Shown here: positions 1 to 7,570 of the stretch, in pieces
Position numbering within the stretch: position 1 is the stretch's first letter
How the letters are laid out: the number at the start of each line of letters is the position of its first letter
NCBI GenBank assembly: GCA_033765305.1
Contig: JANRID010000045.1
Location: 1-52,033 of the forward strand
Length of the DNA stretch: 52,033 nt
Reading direction: 5' to 3'
Source of the DNA: RDXT01 sp033765305
Lineage (GTDB): Bacteria > Bacteroidota > Bacteroidia > J057
Made by a program: the position numbers and the translations under genes
Notes under the pieces: generated by a model
The model's database searches: none
What the model was told of the DNA's origin: nothing
The model's input: only the letters and a program-made list of their open reading frames with translations

Positions 1-10
1 CGGCGGGCCC

Positions 11-34
11 ACCCCCCCCCGCCCCCCCCCCCCG
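11..34. repeat. C-rich low-complexity tract
   Basis: Two runs of C (nine at 12-20 and twelve at 22-33), separated by one G, lie inside a very C-rich edge of the window. The opposite strand therefore carries long G runs that could fold into a quadruplex. Positions 1-110 contain no gene that I can support. Confidence 0.8.
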
Positions 35-110
35 CCGGCACCGCGGCCAAACCCGCCGCCGGCGCCCGCTCACACGTAGTCGGCTCCCCCGCCCCACCGG
101 GCTCCCCTCA

Positions 111-667
111 AGAGACGCGCCGCATCGCGTCTCTGCACCGCAGGGAATGCGGCGCAATGCGCCGCCGCTGCGCACGCGTACACGTAAGCGGCGCCTCCGC
201 GCCTCCGGGCAATCCTGTAGAGACGCGACGCATCGCGTCTCTGCACCGCAGGGAATGCGGCGCAACGCGCCGCTGCGCATGCGCACACGTAAGCGGCGCA
301 TCCGCGCCTCCGGGCAATCCTGTAGAGACGCGACGCATCGCGTCTCTACCCCGCAGGGAATGCGGCGCAACGCGCCGCCGCTGCGCACGCGTACACGTAA
401 GCGACGCATCCGCGCCCCGGGCAATCCTGTAGAGACGCGCCGCATCGCGTCTCTGCACCGCAGGGAATGCGGCGCAACGCGCCGCCTGCGCACGCTTACA
501 CGTAGGAGGCGCATCCGCGCCTCCGGGCGATCCTGCAGAGACGCGACGCATCGCGTCTCTGCACCGCAGGGAATGCGGCGCAATGCGCCGCCTGCGCACG
601 CGTAAGACGTAAGAGGCGTATCCGCGCCTCCGGGCAATCCTGTAGAGACGCGCCGCATCGCGTCTCT
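111..667. repeat. Six-copy ~106 bp tandem array with nested palindromes
   Basis: A 24 bp palindromic core (AGAGACGCG, 6 bp spacer, CGCGTCTCT) starts at 111, 219, 324, 431, 537 and 644, giving periods of 108, 105, 107, 106 and 107 bp. Between cores, each unit carries GGAATGCGGCGCAA(C/T)GCGCCGC, which is itself palindromic, then a CACGTAAG-like stretch and a CCGCGCCTCCGGGCAATCCTGT segment of which only parts vary. Differences between copies are point changes and 1-3 base indels. Several frames stay open through the array, but they translate the repeat itself and are not taken as genes. The final palindrome is followed at 668-852 by unique sequence with no convincing gene. Confidence 0.93.
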
Positions 668-852
668 GGAGAACGCCTGAAAAATAGTTCCCTGCAGCAA
701 GGATTCGTCTGCCCCGCCGGGGGCTGAGCGCTGCTGAAGCCCCGGTCTGATGCACGTGAGGTACGTCTGCGTTGGAGCGGCTTGCCATGATGCCCTCCGC
801 CATGCGGAGCAGCTGCACCGCTGCCTGCCGGAAGCGGTTCGGGCCTGATGGC

Positions 853-1107
853 CTATACGAGCCGGTAGCGGAGCGGCCCGTCGATGATTTCGTCCGTGCT
901 CGTATCGATGTAGACCTCGATGGTCTTGCCTTGGTCCAGGGCGCGCTGCGCCACCTTGTTGGCGGCTTCGGGGCCGAGCCACATGAACAGCATGGCGGTA
1001 TCTGCCGTGCCCCGCGCCTTGGTGTAGTTCAGCATGGGAATGTCCGGAAAGTCCGGGACGGGTTCGCGCAGAAAGGCTGCGATGTCTTCGGGCGGAATGC
1101 TGGCCAT
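853..1107 (-). CDS. Small hypothetical protein, 84 aa
   Basis: A short acidic protein that I do not recognise. It begins MASIPPEDIAAFLREP and ends GPLRYRLV. The middle has an amphipathic helix (about residues 45-60, AANKVAQRALDQGK) followed by the beta-like stretch TIEVYIDTSTDEIIDG. There is no signal peptide or membrane segment, so it is probably cytoplasmic. An in-frame start further upstream (1146 or 1257) is possible. I chose 1107 because the upstream translation is Cys/Pro-rich and does not resemble protein. It lies 201 bp downstream of the PLP-dependent dehydratase on the same strand, with no obvious promoter between them. Confidence 0.55.
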   Translation of the reverse strand: MASIPPEDIAAFLREPVPDFPDIPMLNYTKARGTADTAMLFMWLGPEAANKVAQRALDQGKTIEVYIDTSTDEIIDGPLRYRLV

Positions 1108-1308
1108 AGGGGTATCCGGTTGGCAATCGCTGCGATGATACGGCATGTTTCCGGAAAAAACTACTGCATAACCGGGTTTTCCGCACTGCGGAACTCCATA
1201 GCCTGTGCATGGAACTCCATGCGCGGGCAGTTGCCGCATGTGCAGTAGGGTCTGCAACGATTTGCGCAGGCTGGCGGGGCCGGAACGTCCTGCCCTGCGC
1301 CGCCCGCC

Positions 1309-2268
1309 TCAGAAGGGCAGCTCTCCCAGGTCCACGTTGCCGCCGGTGAGGATGATGCCCGTCCGCTTTCCGGCGAATGCCGCCGGATTGCGCAGCACGG
1401 CCGCCAGCGGCACCGCGCAGGAGGGCTCGATGATGATTTTCATCCGCTCCCAGACCAGCCGCATCGCCTCCACGATTTCTGCCTCGCTGACGGCGAAGAT
1501 GCCGTCCACCTGGGCCTGCAGGATGCCGAAGGTCCTGCTGCTCAGGTTGGTGCGCAGGCCGTCGGCGATGGTGTCCGTGCGGGTGTTGTGCACCAGCTGT
1601 CCGGCTTCCAGGGAGCGCCGGGCGTCGTCGGCGAGTTCGGGCTCGGCGCCGTACACCCGGATGCCGGGGGCCAGATAGCGCGCTGCGAGGGCGGTGCCGC
1701 TCATCAGCCCGCCGCCGCCGACCGGGGCCATCACGATGTCCAGCGGCACGCCCGCGTCTTCGATCAGCTCGATGGCGGCCGTCGCCTGCCCGGCGATGAC
1801 GTGGTAGTCGTCGTAGGGGTGGATGAACGCTGCGCCGGTGCGGGCCACCACCTCCGCCAGGCCGGTCTCGCGGGCCTCCAGGGTGGGCTCGCAGGGGATG
1901 ACTTCCGCGCCGTAGCCGCGCACGGCGGCTACCTTGATCTTCGGCGCATTGCGCGGCATGACCACATAGGCGGGCACGCCCAGCTCGCGCGCCGCGCGCG
2001 CGACGGCCTGGGCATGGTTGCCCGACGAATGGGTCGCCAGCCCGCTGCGCCGCTCCTCCGGGCTCAGCCGCAGGGCGGCGCTGGCGGCCCCCCGCATTTT
2101 AAAGGCGCCCACCTTCTGGAAGTTCTCGCATTTGAAGTACAGCTCCGCGCCGCTGCGCTCGTCCAGGCTCCGGCAGGTGAGCACGGGCGTCCGGTGGATC
2201 AGGGGCTGGATGGCGGCGTGCGTCTCGCGCAGGTCCTGGAGGGAAGGGGGCTGGGTGAGCGGTCTCAT
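1309..2268 (-). CDS. PLP-dependent threonine/serine dehydratase (serine racemase-like)
   Basis: A 319-residue fold-type II PLP enzyme of the threonine ammonia-lyase/serine racemase family, which typically converts threonine to 2-oxobutyrate plus ammonia or serine to pyruvate. The Schiff-base lysine is K57 in VGAFKMRGA. The substrate loop SSGNH is at 81-85 and the phosphate-binding glycine loop GGGGL at 184-188. A C-terminal TGGN motif closes the cofactor site. The length fits single-domain catabolic dehydratases or racemases. There is no C-terminal ACT regulatory domain, so isoleucine feedback control as in biosynthetic IlvA is unlikely. Dehydratase and racemase cannot be separated by sequence reading alone. 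It is transcribed divergently from the YedK-like gene, with a -7 element about 22 bp upstream of its start. Confidence 0.9.
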   Translation of the reverse strand: MRPLTQPPSLQDLRETHAAIQPLIHRTPVLTCRSLDERSGAELYFKCENFQKVGAFKMRGAASAALRLSPEERRSGLATHSSGNHAQAVARAARELGVPAYVVMPRNAPKIKVAAVRGYGAEVIPCEPTLEARETGLAEVVARTGAAFIHPYDDYHVIAGQATAAIELIEDAGVPLDIVMAPVGGGGLMSGTALAARYLAPGIRVYGAEPELADDARRSLEAGQLVHNTRTDTIADGLRTNLSSRTFGILQAQVDGIFAVSEAEIVEAMRLVWERMKIIIEPSCAVPLAAVLRNPAAFAGKRTGIILTGGNVDLGELPF

Positions 2269-2290
2269 CGTGCGTGGCGGTTAATAGGGG

Positions 2291-2298
2291 CAAATATA
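2291..2298 (-). promoter_or_regulatory. Bacteroidota -7 promoter element
   Basis: Read on the minus strand this is TATATTTG, a perfect match to TAnnTTTG, 22 bp upstream of the dehydratase start at 2268. The leader would be short. Confidence 0.6.
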
Positions 2299-2342
2299 GG
2301 CGCTTCCCGGCGCAAAGTGCTGCGGCAGCGGCTGTGGTTTCG

Positions 2343-2350
2343 TATATTGC
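2343..2350 (+). promoter_or_regulatory. Near-consensus -7 element for the YedK-like gene
   Basis: TATATTGC lies 21 bp upstream of the start at 2372. It has one mismatch to TAnnTTTG (plus the flanking base). With 2291-2298 it forms a compact divergent promoter region. Confidence 0.45.
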
Positions 2351-2371
2351 AGCAGATCCTGCCCCATCCCC

Positions 2372-3037
2372 ATGTGCGGACGCTACACCTACACGCGCAA
2401 GCCCGATCCGGCCCGTGCGGTCCTGCCGCCCGATGAGCCGGGCTTCGAGCCTGCGCCGCGCTACAACCTGGCGCCCAGCCAGCGCGCGCCGGTGATCCCG
2501 GCCGATGATCCGGGCCATATTCATTTCTACCGCTGGGGCCTCATTCCCCATTGGGCGAAGGACGCCAAAATCGGCTACAGCCTCATCAATGCCCGCGCCG
2601 AGACGGCGGCGGACAAGCCTGCCTTCCGCAGGCCCTTCCAGTCGGGGCGCTGCCTGGCCCTGGCCGACAGCTTCTACGAATGGAAGGCGGAGGGCAGGCA
2701 CAAGCAGCCCTACCGCATCCTGCTGCGCAGCGGGGAGCCGTTTTACATGGCGGCGCTCTGCGATGCCTGGCGCAGCCCGGAGGGCCGCATTCTGCATTCC
2801 TTCACCATCCTGACCACCGAACCCAACGGGCTGATGGCCAGCCTGCACGACCGCATGCCTGTCATCCTGGGCTCCGATGCTGCCCGCCGCTGGCTCCGGC
2901 CGGAGACGCCTGCCGAAGAGCTCCACAGCTTGCTGCGGCCCTTTCCGGAGGAGCTGATGCAGGCCTATCCGGTGTCGGCGGAGGTGGGCAATGTGCGGAA
3001 CGACCATCCCGGCCTCATTCAGCCCCTGAATCCTTAA
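2372..3037 (+). CDS. yedK: SRAP-family abasic-site shielding protein (YedK/HMCES-like)
   Basis: A 221-residue SOS response-associated peptidase (SRAP) domain protein. Family members crosslink to abasic sites in single-stranded DNA through Cys2, forming a thiazolidine that protects the lesion. All expected residues are present: Cys2 directly after Met1 (fixing the start), N73 in INARAET, E103 in FYEW, and H159 in LHDRMP. These match the spacing of YedK C2/N75/E105/H160. Full length, no signal peptide, cytoplasmic. The DinB-like gene starts 9 bp after its stop, so the two probably share a transcript. Confidence 0.93.
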   Translation: MCGRYTYTRKPDPARAVLPPDEPGFEPAPRYNLAPSQRAPVIPADDPGHIHFYRWGLIPHWAKDAKIGYSLINARAETAADKPAFRRPFQSGRCLALADSFYEWKAEGRHKQPYRILLRSGEPFYMAALCDAWRSPEGRILHSFTILTTEPNGLMASLHDRMPVILGSDAARRWLRPETPAEELHSLLRPFPEELMQAYPVSAEVGNVRNDHPGLIQPLNP

Positions 3038-3046
3038 CCCCCTGCG

Positions 3047-3565
3047 ATGACGACCCCCGCACTCCTTCAATCCCTGAGCGCTGGCCATCAGGCCTTTGCA
3101 GACCAGATCGGCAGCCTGGGCGAAGCCGAATTCATGGCGGCGGCGCCCGGCAAATGGACGCCCGGCCAGCAGCTGGACCATATCCGGCGCAGTGTGGGGC
3201 CGGTGCTGCTGGCCTTCCGGCTGCCGCGCTTCGTGCTGCGGCGGCTTTTCGGCACGGCCAACCGCCCCTCGCGCAGCTACGAGGAGCTGGTGCAGCGCTA
3301 CCAGGACCGCCTTGCAAAAGGCGGGCGGGCGCCCGGGCCCTTTATTCCGGCGGCGGTGCCCTTCGCGCAGCGGGCCGCCCTGAGCGCCCGCCTCATGCGC
3401 AGCGTGGAGCAGCTCTGCCGCATCGCGGGCCGCATGCCCGATGCGGAACTCGACCGCTGCATCCTGCCGCATCCGCTGCTGGGCAAGCTCACCCTGCGGG
3501 AAATGCTCTATTTCACCCGGTACCACGTGCAGCACCACCAGGCGCAGCTGCCTGCTGCTCAGTAA
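3047..3565 (+). CDS. DinB-like (DinB_2) four-helix bundle protein
   Basis: A 172-residue protein with the DinB/YfiT-like architecture: an N-terminal helix with a histidine in QLDHIRRS near residue 46 and a C-terminal YHVQHHQAQL pair, the three-histidine pattern that often binds a divalent metal. Such proteins include thiol-dependent transferases, but most are uncharacterised, so the substrate is unknown. It starts 9 bp after the YedK-like gene. Its last 7 bp overlap the convergent histidine phosphatase gene tail to tail. The arginine-rich middle (RLPRFVLRRLFG) is unusual but stays in frame. Confidence 0.8.
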   Translation: MTTPALLQSLSAGHQAFADQIGSLGEAEFMAAAPGKWTPGQQLDHIRRSVGPVLLAFRLPRFVLRRLFGTANRPSRSYEELVQRYQDRLAKGGRAPGPFIPAAVPFAQRAALSARLMRSVEQLCRIAGRMPDAELDRCILPHPLLGKLTLREMLYFTRYHVQHHQAQLPAAQ

Positions 3566-4212
3566 TGCCCGATCATCTCGGTGCCGGCCAGGTGGGCGAA
3601 GTCGTTGAGGCGCTCCAGCAGCCAGCCCTGCGGAATCTGCTGCAGGCAGGTGATCGAGGTGTTGTGGGTGACCATGCGGTTGGTCATGGCCGGATCGGCC
3701 TGGAGCAGGCGGCGGATGAGCACGCGGATGGACATCCCGTGGGTGACCGCAGCCAGGGCAGCATCCGTTTCAGGGGCGAATGCGCTGACCGCCGATTCGA
3801 GCCACTGCCACATGCGGGCCTCGACTTCGCGCTGGGATTCGCCGCCGGGCGCCTTGAAGTCGTAGGGGTTTTCGCGGAGCCGGGCGATCAGTTCGGGCGT
3901 GTACACGTCCTTGCGGACCAGCCCCTCCCATTCGCCGTGGCCGAGCTCCACCAGAAGGGGCGAGCTGGGGAGGGCATCGGGGTCGAGATCCAGGTGGCTG
4001 GCCAGGATGCGGCCGGTTTCGGCGGCGCGGACGGCTGTGGAGGTATGCAAAGCGTCGAAACGGAGGCCTTCGCGGCGCAGCCGCTCGCCGAGGCGGCGGG
4101 CCTGGTCGTATCCGCGCTCCGTGAGCGGCAGGTGGTTGGACTGGCCGCCGATGAGGTGGTTGTTGAGGTTGCCTTCGCTTTCGGCGTGGCGGATCAGGTA
4201 GAGGGTGATCAT
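3559..4212 (-). CDS. Histidine phosphatase family protein (phosphoglycerate mutase-like)
   Basis: A 217-residue branch-1 histidine phosphatase. The catalytic RHA motif is at residues 8-10 (LIRHAES), with the nucleophile H9. A second catalytic histidine lies in THGMSIR, and the acid region is LGHGEWEG. Substrates in this family range from sugar phosphates to nucleotides and cannot be assigned here. I chose the start at 4212 rather than an upstream Met at 4296 because a perfect -7 element (4233-4240) lies within the longer version and the extra residues are not conserved-looking. It is convergent with the DinB-like gene, overlapping by 7 bp. Confidence 0.9.
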   Translation of the reverse strand: MITLYLIRHAESEGNLNNHLIGGQSNHLPLTERGYDQARRLGERLRREGLRFDALHTSTAVRAAETGRILASHLDLDPDALPSSPLLVELGHGEWEGLVRKDVYTPELIARLRENPYDFKAPGGESQREVEARMWQWLESAVSAFAPETDAALAAVTHGMSIRVLIRRLLQADPAMTNRMVTHNTSITCLQQIPQGWLLERLNDFAHLAGTEMIGHY

Positions 4213-4232
4213 GCGCGGGGCGGTCTTGGGGG

Positions 4233-4240
4233 CAAACCTA
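4233..4240 (-). promoter_or_regulatory. Bacteroidota -7 element for the histidine phosphatase
   Basis: TAGGTTTG on the minus strand, 20 bp upstream of the chosen start at 4212. It helps decide that start. Confidence 0.55.
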
Positions 4241-4339
4241 CGGAAAAAGCCCGGCCCTCCGGCCCGGAAATCGTGCATCGCGGCCGGGCTTCGCATCCCT
4301 GCCGGTGACGGAAGTCACCGCCGATGAGGCCGCTGTCCG

Positions 4340-4347
4340 TATATTTG
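4340..4347 (+). promoter_or_regulatory. Bacteroidota -7 element for the HMA/SCO cluster
   Basis: TATATTTG, a perfect TAnnTTTG match, 63 bp upstream of the heavy-metal-associated protein. It probably drives that gene. Confidence 0.55.
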
Positions 4348-4410
4348 CAGGCGGCCCAACCTCCGGGCACCGCATCCGTTGAATGAGTTCCACTGAATCC
4401 ATCAAGCCAG

Positions 4411-4644
4411 ATGAAATACACCTATAAAACCAACATCAACTGCGGCGGCTGCGTCGCCCGTGTGACGCCCGCGCTCGACTCCGCTGCCGGCATCCAGGCC
4501 TGGCAGGTCGATACGGCCAATCCCGACAAGCTGCTGACCGTCGAGACCGACACCCTGGCCTCCGCCGACGTGATGGAGCTGGTGCGCCAGGCCGGGTTTC
4601 AGATCGAAGAACGCAAGCCCGCCAAGCGCTTCGGGCTGTTCTGA
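4411..4644 (+). CDS. Heavy-metal-associated (HMA) domain protein
   Basis: A 77-residue stand-alone HMA domain with the metal-binding pair C11/C14 in NCGGC, as in CopZ/Atx1-type copper chaperones. The ferredoxin-like fold is suggested by alternating strands and helices up to the final IEERKPAKRFGLF. It is cytoplasmic, since it has no signal. Its position just upstream of a lipoprotein, an SCO1/SenC protein and a cytochrome c suggests copper handling, though the specific metal is inference. Confidence 0.85.
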   Translation: MKYTYKTNINCGGCVARVTPALDSAAGIQAWQVDTANPDKLLTVETDTLASADVMELVRQAGFQIEERKPAKRFGLF

Positions 4645-4670
4645 GGGGCTGGAGCTATTTTCCGTCCTGT

Positions 4671-4699
4671 TTTGAAGGCGGAGCAAAACCTGTAATTTG
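4671..4699 (+). promoter_or_regulatory. Possible promoter for the lipoprotein-SCO-cytochrome genes
   Basis: TTTG at 4671-4674 and TAATTTG at 4693-4699 are separated by 18 bp, approximating the -33/-7 pair of Bacteroidota sigma factors. It lies 26 bp upstream of the lipoprotein start at 4726. Confidence 0.4.
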
Positions 4700-4725
4700 C
4701 GCCCCGGAATCTGATGTGTCCGTAT

Positions 4726-5157
4726 ATGAAACGATCTCCTTTCCTGTTCCTGGCTGCGGCCCTGCTGCTGGCATCGGCCTGCACCAATCCGGTCGAAAAA
4801 ACCTTTGGCGAGGTCATGGCGGTGCATGACTCCGCGATGGGCCATATGCTGGAAATCGAGCGCATGATGAAGGCGCTCGAAGCCGAGCAGAAAACCCTGG
4901 CGGCGGACAGCGCCGCCGATCCTGCCCGCGCGGCAGCGGTGCAGGAAGCCCATCAGGCCCTCAAGACCGGCTACGACGGCATGATGACCTGGATGAAGAA
5001 GTTCAGAAACCCCGATGCCCGCACGCCGAAGGGCGAGGCAGTGGCCTATCTGGAGCAGGAGCTGGTCAAGGTCCGCAAGGTGCAGCAGGACATCGACAGC
5101 GGCCTGCGGCAGGCCCGTCCGCTGCTGCCCGCCGGCTGGGACGCGGCGCAGCCCTGA
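4726..5157 (+). CDS. Small helical lipoprotein
   Basis: A 143-residue lipoprotein of unknown function. The signal peptide ends in the lipobox LASAC with C19 as the lipidated residue, so it should be membrane-anchored. The mature part is almost entirely helical and charged, with Met-rich stretches (MGHMLEIERMMKALEAE; GMMTWMKKF). Methionines can bind copper, and the next gene is an SCO protein, but this is only suggestive. I chose the Met at 4726, which directly precedes the basic KRS of the signal, over the Met at 4714. The stop is 41 bp before the SCO start. Confidence 0.75.
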   Translation: MKRSPFLFLAAALLLASACTNPVEKTFGEVMAVHDSAMGHMLEIERMMKALEAEQKTLAADSAADPARAAAVQEAHQALKTGYDGMMTWMKKFRNPDARTPKGEAVAYLEQELVKVRKVQQDIDSGLRQARPLLPAGWDAAQP

Positions 5158-5198
5158 GCCCGCCAAACCCTTTGGCTCCTTCACCGGTTACCTTCCCT

Positions 5199-5822
5199 AT
5201 GAAAGCAAGCATTGTTCTGCTGCTCCCGCTGGCGCTCTGGCTCGGCAGCTGCGGGCCCGATGGCCCCAAGCGCCTGCCCGTGCTCGGCGAGCACCAGGTA
5301 TCTGCCGCCGGCGATACGATCTATTATACCCTGCCGCCCTTCCGCTTCCGCAACCAGGACAGCGCGGAAGTGACTGCCGCCACGTTTGCCGGCAAGGTCT
5401 ATGTGGCCGATTTCTTCTTTACCACCTGCCCGGATATCTGCCCCAAAATGAAGGATCAGATGCTGCGGGTGTACGAGCGTTTCGGGGCAAACGACTCGGT
5501 GCTGCTGCTTTCGCACACCATCAACCCCCGGCACGACACGGTCGGGGTGCTGCGCGAATTTTCCCAGGCCCTGGGGATTTCCTCCGCCAAATGGCACATG
5601 GTCACCGGCGATCCGGACAGCATCTTCTACATGGCCCGGCAGTACATGATCAGCGCCATGCCCGACGAGCAGGCGCCCGGCGGCTTTCTGCACAGCGGGG
5701 CATTCATCCTCGTGGACCCGGCAGGCCGCATCCGCGGCTATTACGACGGCACCGATCCGGAGAAAGTGGACGAACTGATGCGCGATATTCCCATATTGCT
5801 GCATGAAGCCCGCCCGCAGTAG
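5199..5822 (+). CDS. SCO1/SenC copper chaperone lipoprotein
   Basis: A 207-residue SCO1/SenC/PrrC protein, a thioredoxin fold that delivers copper to the CuA site of cytochrome c oxidase or acts as a thiol reductase. The copper ligands are C77 and C81 in TTCPDICPK and H165 in FLHSGAFILVD. A lipobox (WLGSC, C18) indicates anchoring in the periplasmic membrane. I used the Met at 5199, directly before the hydrophobic signal, rather than the one at 5172. Its 3' end overlaps the cytochrome c gene by 20 bp, implying translational coupling. Confidence 0.92.
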   Translation: MKASIVLLLPLALWLGSCGPDGPKRLPVLGEHQVSAAGDTIYYTLPPFRFRNQDSAEVTAATFAGKVYVADFFFTTCPDICPKMKDQMLRVYERFGANDSVLLLSHTINPRHDTVGVLREFSQALGISSAKWHMVTGDPDSIFYMARQYMISAMPDEQAPGGFLHSGAFILVDPAGRIRGYYDGTDPEKVDELMRDIPILLHEARPQ

Positions 5823-6234
5823 AACGCGTGCCCTGCTGGCCTTTGGCTGGCCGCTGGCCCTGCTGGGTCTGCTGCTGCTGCTGCGCTGGGGCATGGACGG
5901 CGGCAACACCGCCGGGCGCAAGCTCTACGAGCGCGAATGCCAGTCCTGCCACCTCGAAAACGGCCAGGGCCTGCGGGGCTGGATTCCGCCGGTGGCGGGC
6001 GCCGACTATGTACAGGAGCGCGGGGCGGAGCTGGCCTGCCTGATTGTGCACGGCATCTCCGACACCCTGACCGTCAACGGGCGCCGCTACGCCCAGCCCA
6101 TGCCGGGGGTGCAGAAACCCCTGACGCCCAACGAGATTGCTGCCCTGATCAACTATCTCAAAACGGCCTGGGGCAAACAGGGCGCGCCGGTGAGCGCCCC
6201 CGACGTGGCCCGCGCCCTCGAACAATGCCCCTGA
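5803..6234 (+). CDS. Membrane-anchored class I cytochrome c
   Basis: A 143-residue single-haem cytochrome. An N-terminal hydrophobic segment (about residues 11-28) serves as signal or anchor. The haem motif CQSCH is at 46-50, and M100 in the AQPMPG motif is the likely sixth ligand. A C-terminal helix (LTPNEIAALINYLKTAWG) is typical of class I cytochromes c. It probably carries electrons in the periplasm to or from an oxidase. It overlaps the SCO gene by 20 bp, consistent with joint assembly of a respiratory complex, and lies 16 bp before the crotonase gene. Confidence 0.9.
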   Translation: MKPARSRTRALLAFGWPLALLGLLLLLRWGMDGGNTAGRKLYERECQSCHLENGQGLRGWIPPVAGADYVQERGAELACLIVHGISDTLTVNGRRYAQPMPGVQKPLTPNEIAALINYLKTAWGKQGAPVSAPDVARALEQCP

Positions 6235-6250
6235 TTACGCCTGTGCTGCT

Positions 6251-7063
6251 ATGAGCTACCAGACCCTTACCCTCGACCTCCGCGGCGGCGTGGCGCACGT
6301 CCGCTTCAGCCGCCCCGAAAAAGCCAATGCCCTCAGCCGCACCGGCTGGGATGAACTCCGCCAGGTGTTCGACGAAATCAGCCACCGGGACGAGGCCCGC
6401 GTGGCCATCCTCAGCGGCGAAGGCAAGCACTTCAGCTCCGGCATCGACCTGGCGCTCCTCATGGAGGCCGGGCAGATCAGCGGCAACGGCTGCGAAGGCC
6501 GCAAGCGCGAGCAGCTGCGCGCCTTCATCCTGCACCTGCAAGGCTGCATCGATGCCATCGCGCAGTGCCGCAAACCCGTGCTCGCCGCCGTCCACGGCGG
6601 CTGCATCGGCGGGGCGGTGGACATCGTGGCTGCCTGCGATATGCGCTACTGCACCGAGGATGCCTATTTCTGCATCAAGGAAATCGACATGGGCATGGTG
6701 GCCGACCTGGGCACGCTGCAGCGCCTGCCCAAGCTCATTCCCGACGGCATGGCCCGTGAAATGGCCTATACCGGCCGCAAAGTCTTCGGCCCGGAAGCCC
6801 TGCGCGTGGGCCTGGTCAACCGCACGTATCCCGATGCGGCGGCCCTGATGGAGGGGGTAGGGGAGATCGCGGCGCTCATTGCCTCCAAATCGCCCCTTTC
6901 CGTGCGCGGCACCAAGGAAATGCTCAACTACACCCGCGACCACAGCGTAGCCGACAGCCTCAACTATATGGCAGCCTGGAATGCAGGCATGCTGATTTCG
7001 GAGGATCTGGCAGCCGCGTTTCAGGCCAGCCTGACGAAGCGGGAGGCGGTGTTCCGGGATTAG
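6251..7063 (+). CDS. Crotonase-family dienoyl-CoA isomerase (ECH1-like)
   Basis: A 270-residue crotonase-fold enzyme. The oxyanion-hole segments are FSSGIDL (61-67) and HGGCIGG (115-121). D124, E144 and D152 have exactly the spacing of rat ECH1 D176, E196 and D204. The context GMVADLGTLQRLPK is also ECH1-like, pointing to delta3,5-delta2,4-dienoyl-CoA isomerase rather than plain enoyl-CoA hydratase. The likely role is beta-oxidation of polyunsaturated fatty acids with odd-numbered double bonds. Cytoplasmic. It starts 16 bp after the cytochrome gene and may be cotranscribed, although the functions are unrelated. Confidence 0.88.
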   Translation: MSYQTLTLDLRGGVAHVRFSRPEKANALSRTGWDELRQVFDEISHRDEARVAILSGEGKHFSSGIDLALLMEAGQISGNGCEGRKREQLRAFILHLQGCIDAIAQCRKPVLAAVHGGCIGGAVDIVAACDMRYCTEDAYFCIKEIDMGMVADLGTLQRLPKLIPDGMAREMAYTGRKVFGPEALRVGLVNRTYPDAAALMEGVGEIAALIASKSPLSVRGTKEMLNYTRDHSVADSLNYMAAWNAGMLISEDLAAAFQASLTKREAVFRD

Positions 7064-7075
7064 GAAAGTGCTGAT

Positions 7076-7282
7076 TATCAAGTATCAAGTATCAAGTATC
7101 AAGTGTCAAGTGTAAAGTGTAAAGTGTAAAGTATAAAGTATTGAGCATGTATTATTAAATAATAGGTATGAAGTATAACTTTAAAGTTTCATGTATCAAG
7201 TATAAAGTATAAAGTGGAAAGTAGGAGGCTGGAAGCAGGAAATAGCAAGTAGAGAATAAGAAGACGGGCAGGTGCTGCGCTG
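7076..7282. repeat. A+T-rich heptamer array and first copy of a ~160 bp direct repeat
   Basis: From 7076 to about 7144 the sequence is a degenerate 7 bp tandem repeat (AAGTATC, AAGTGTA, AAGTATA). It passes into a segment (about 7119-7282) that recurs almost base for base at 9236-9398 on the other side of the next gene. The shared end is GACGGGCAGGTGCTGCGCTG. No gene is visible between 7064 and 7570. The rest of that gap holds the hairpin at 7374-7400 and an A+T-rich promoter-like stretch (TATATTTA at 7520-7527). Confidence 0.9.
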
Positions 7283-7373
7283 TCTTTGTTGGCCATAGGG
7301 GCCATCGGCCGGGGCCCAAATAGCCTCGTGTATCCATAATCTGGCCCTAATGCCGGGCTGCGGAGTATCGGGT

Positions 7374-7400
7374 ATATAGTATTGATTACCAATACTATAT
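7374..7400. other. A+T-rich hairpin/palindrome upstream of the T9SS protein
   Basis: Perfect inverted repeat ATATAGTATTG (7374-7384) and CAATACTATAT (7390-7400) around a 5 bp loop, 170 bp upstream of the next start. It could be an operator or an mRNA hairpin. No T-run follows, so it is not a standard terminator. Confidence 0.6.
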
Positions 7401-7570
7401 CAATAAGCTGTCTGCGGGCGAGTGTTTTTGAATGAATCAACATACAGTTAATCTAGCATTCTGAAAAATTTATACAATTGAAAGTAGACTGATTTGCTGG
7501 TTTTTGGCGACTTACGCAGTATATTTATGCAGTTACGGCTGAATAATCAGCTGCTGAATCACTTCCCATC

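Noticed and set aside
111..667. CRISPR array
   Set aside because: The whole ~106 bp unit is repeated, with no unique spacers, and no cas genes are present in the window.
108..818. Long open frames on both strands across the left-edge repeat array
   Set aside because: They translate the 106 bp repeat again and again into Arg/Ala-rich periodic peptides; the open frame comes from the lack of stops in the GC-rich unit.
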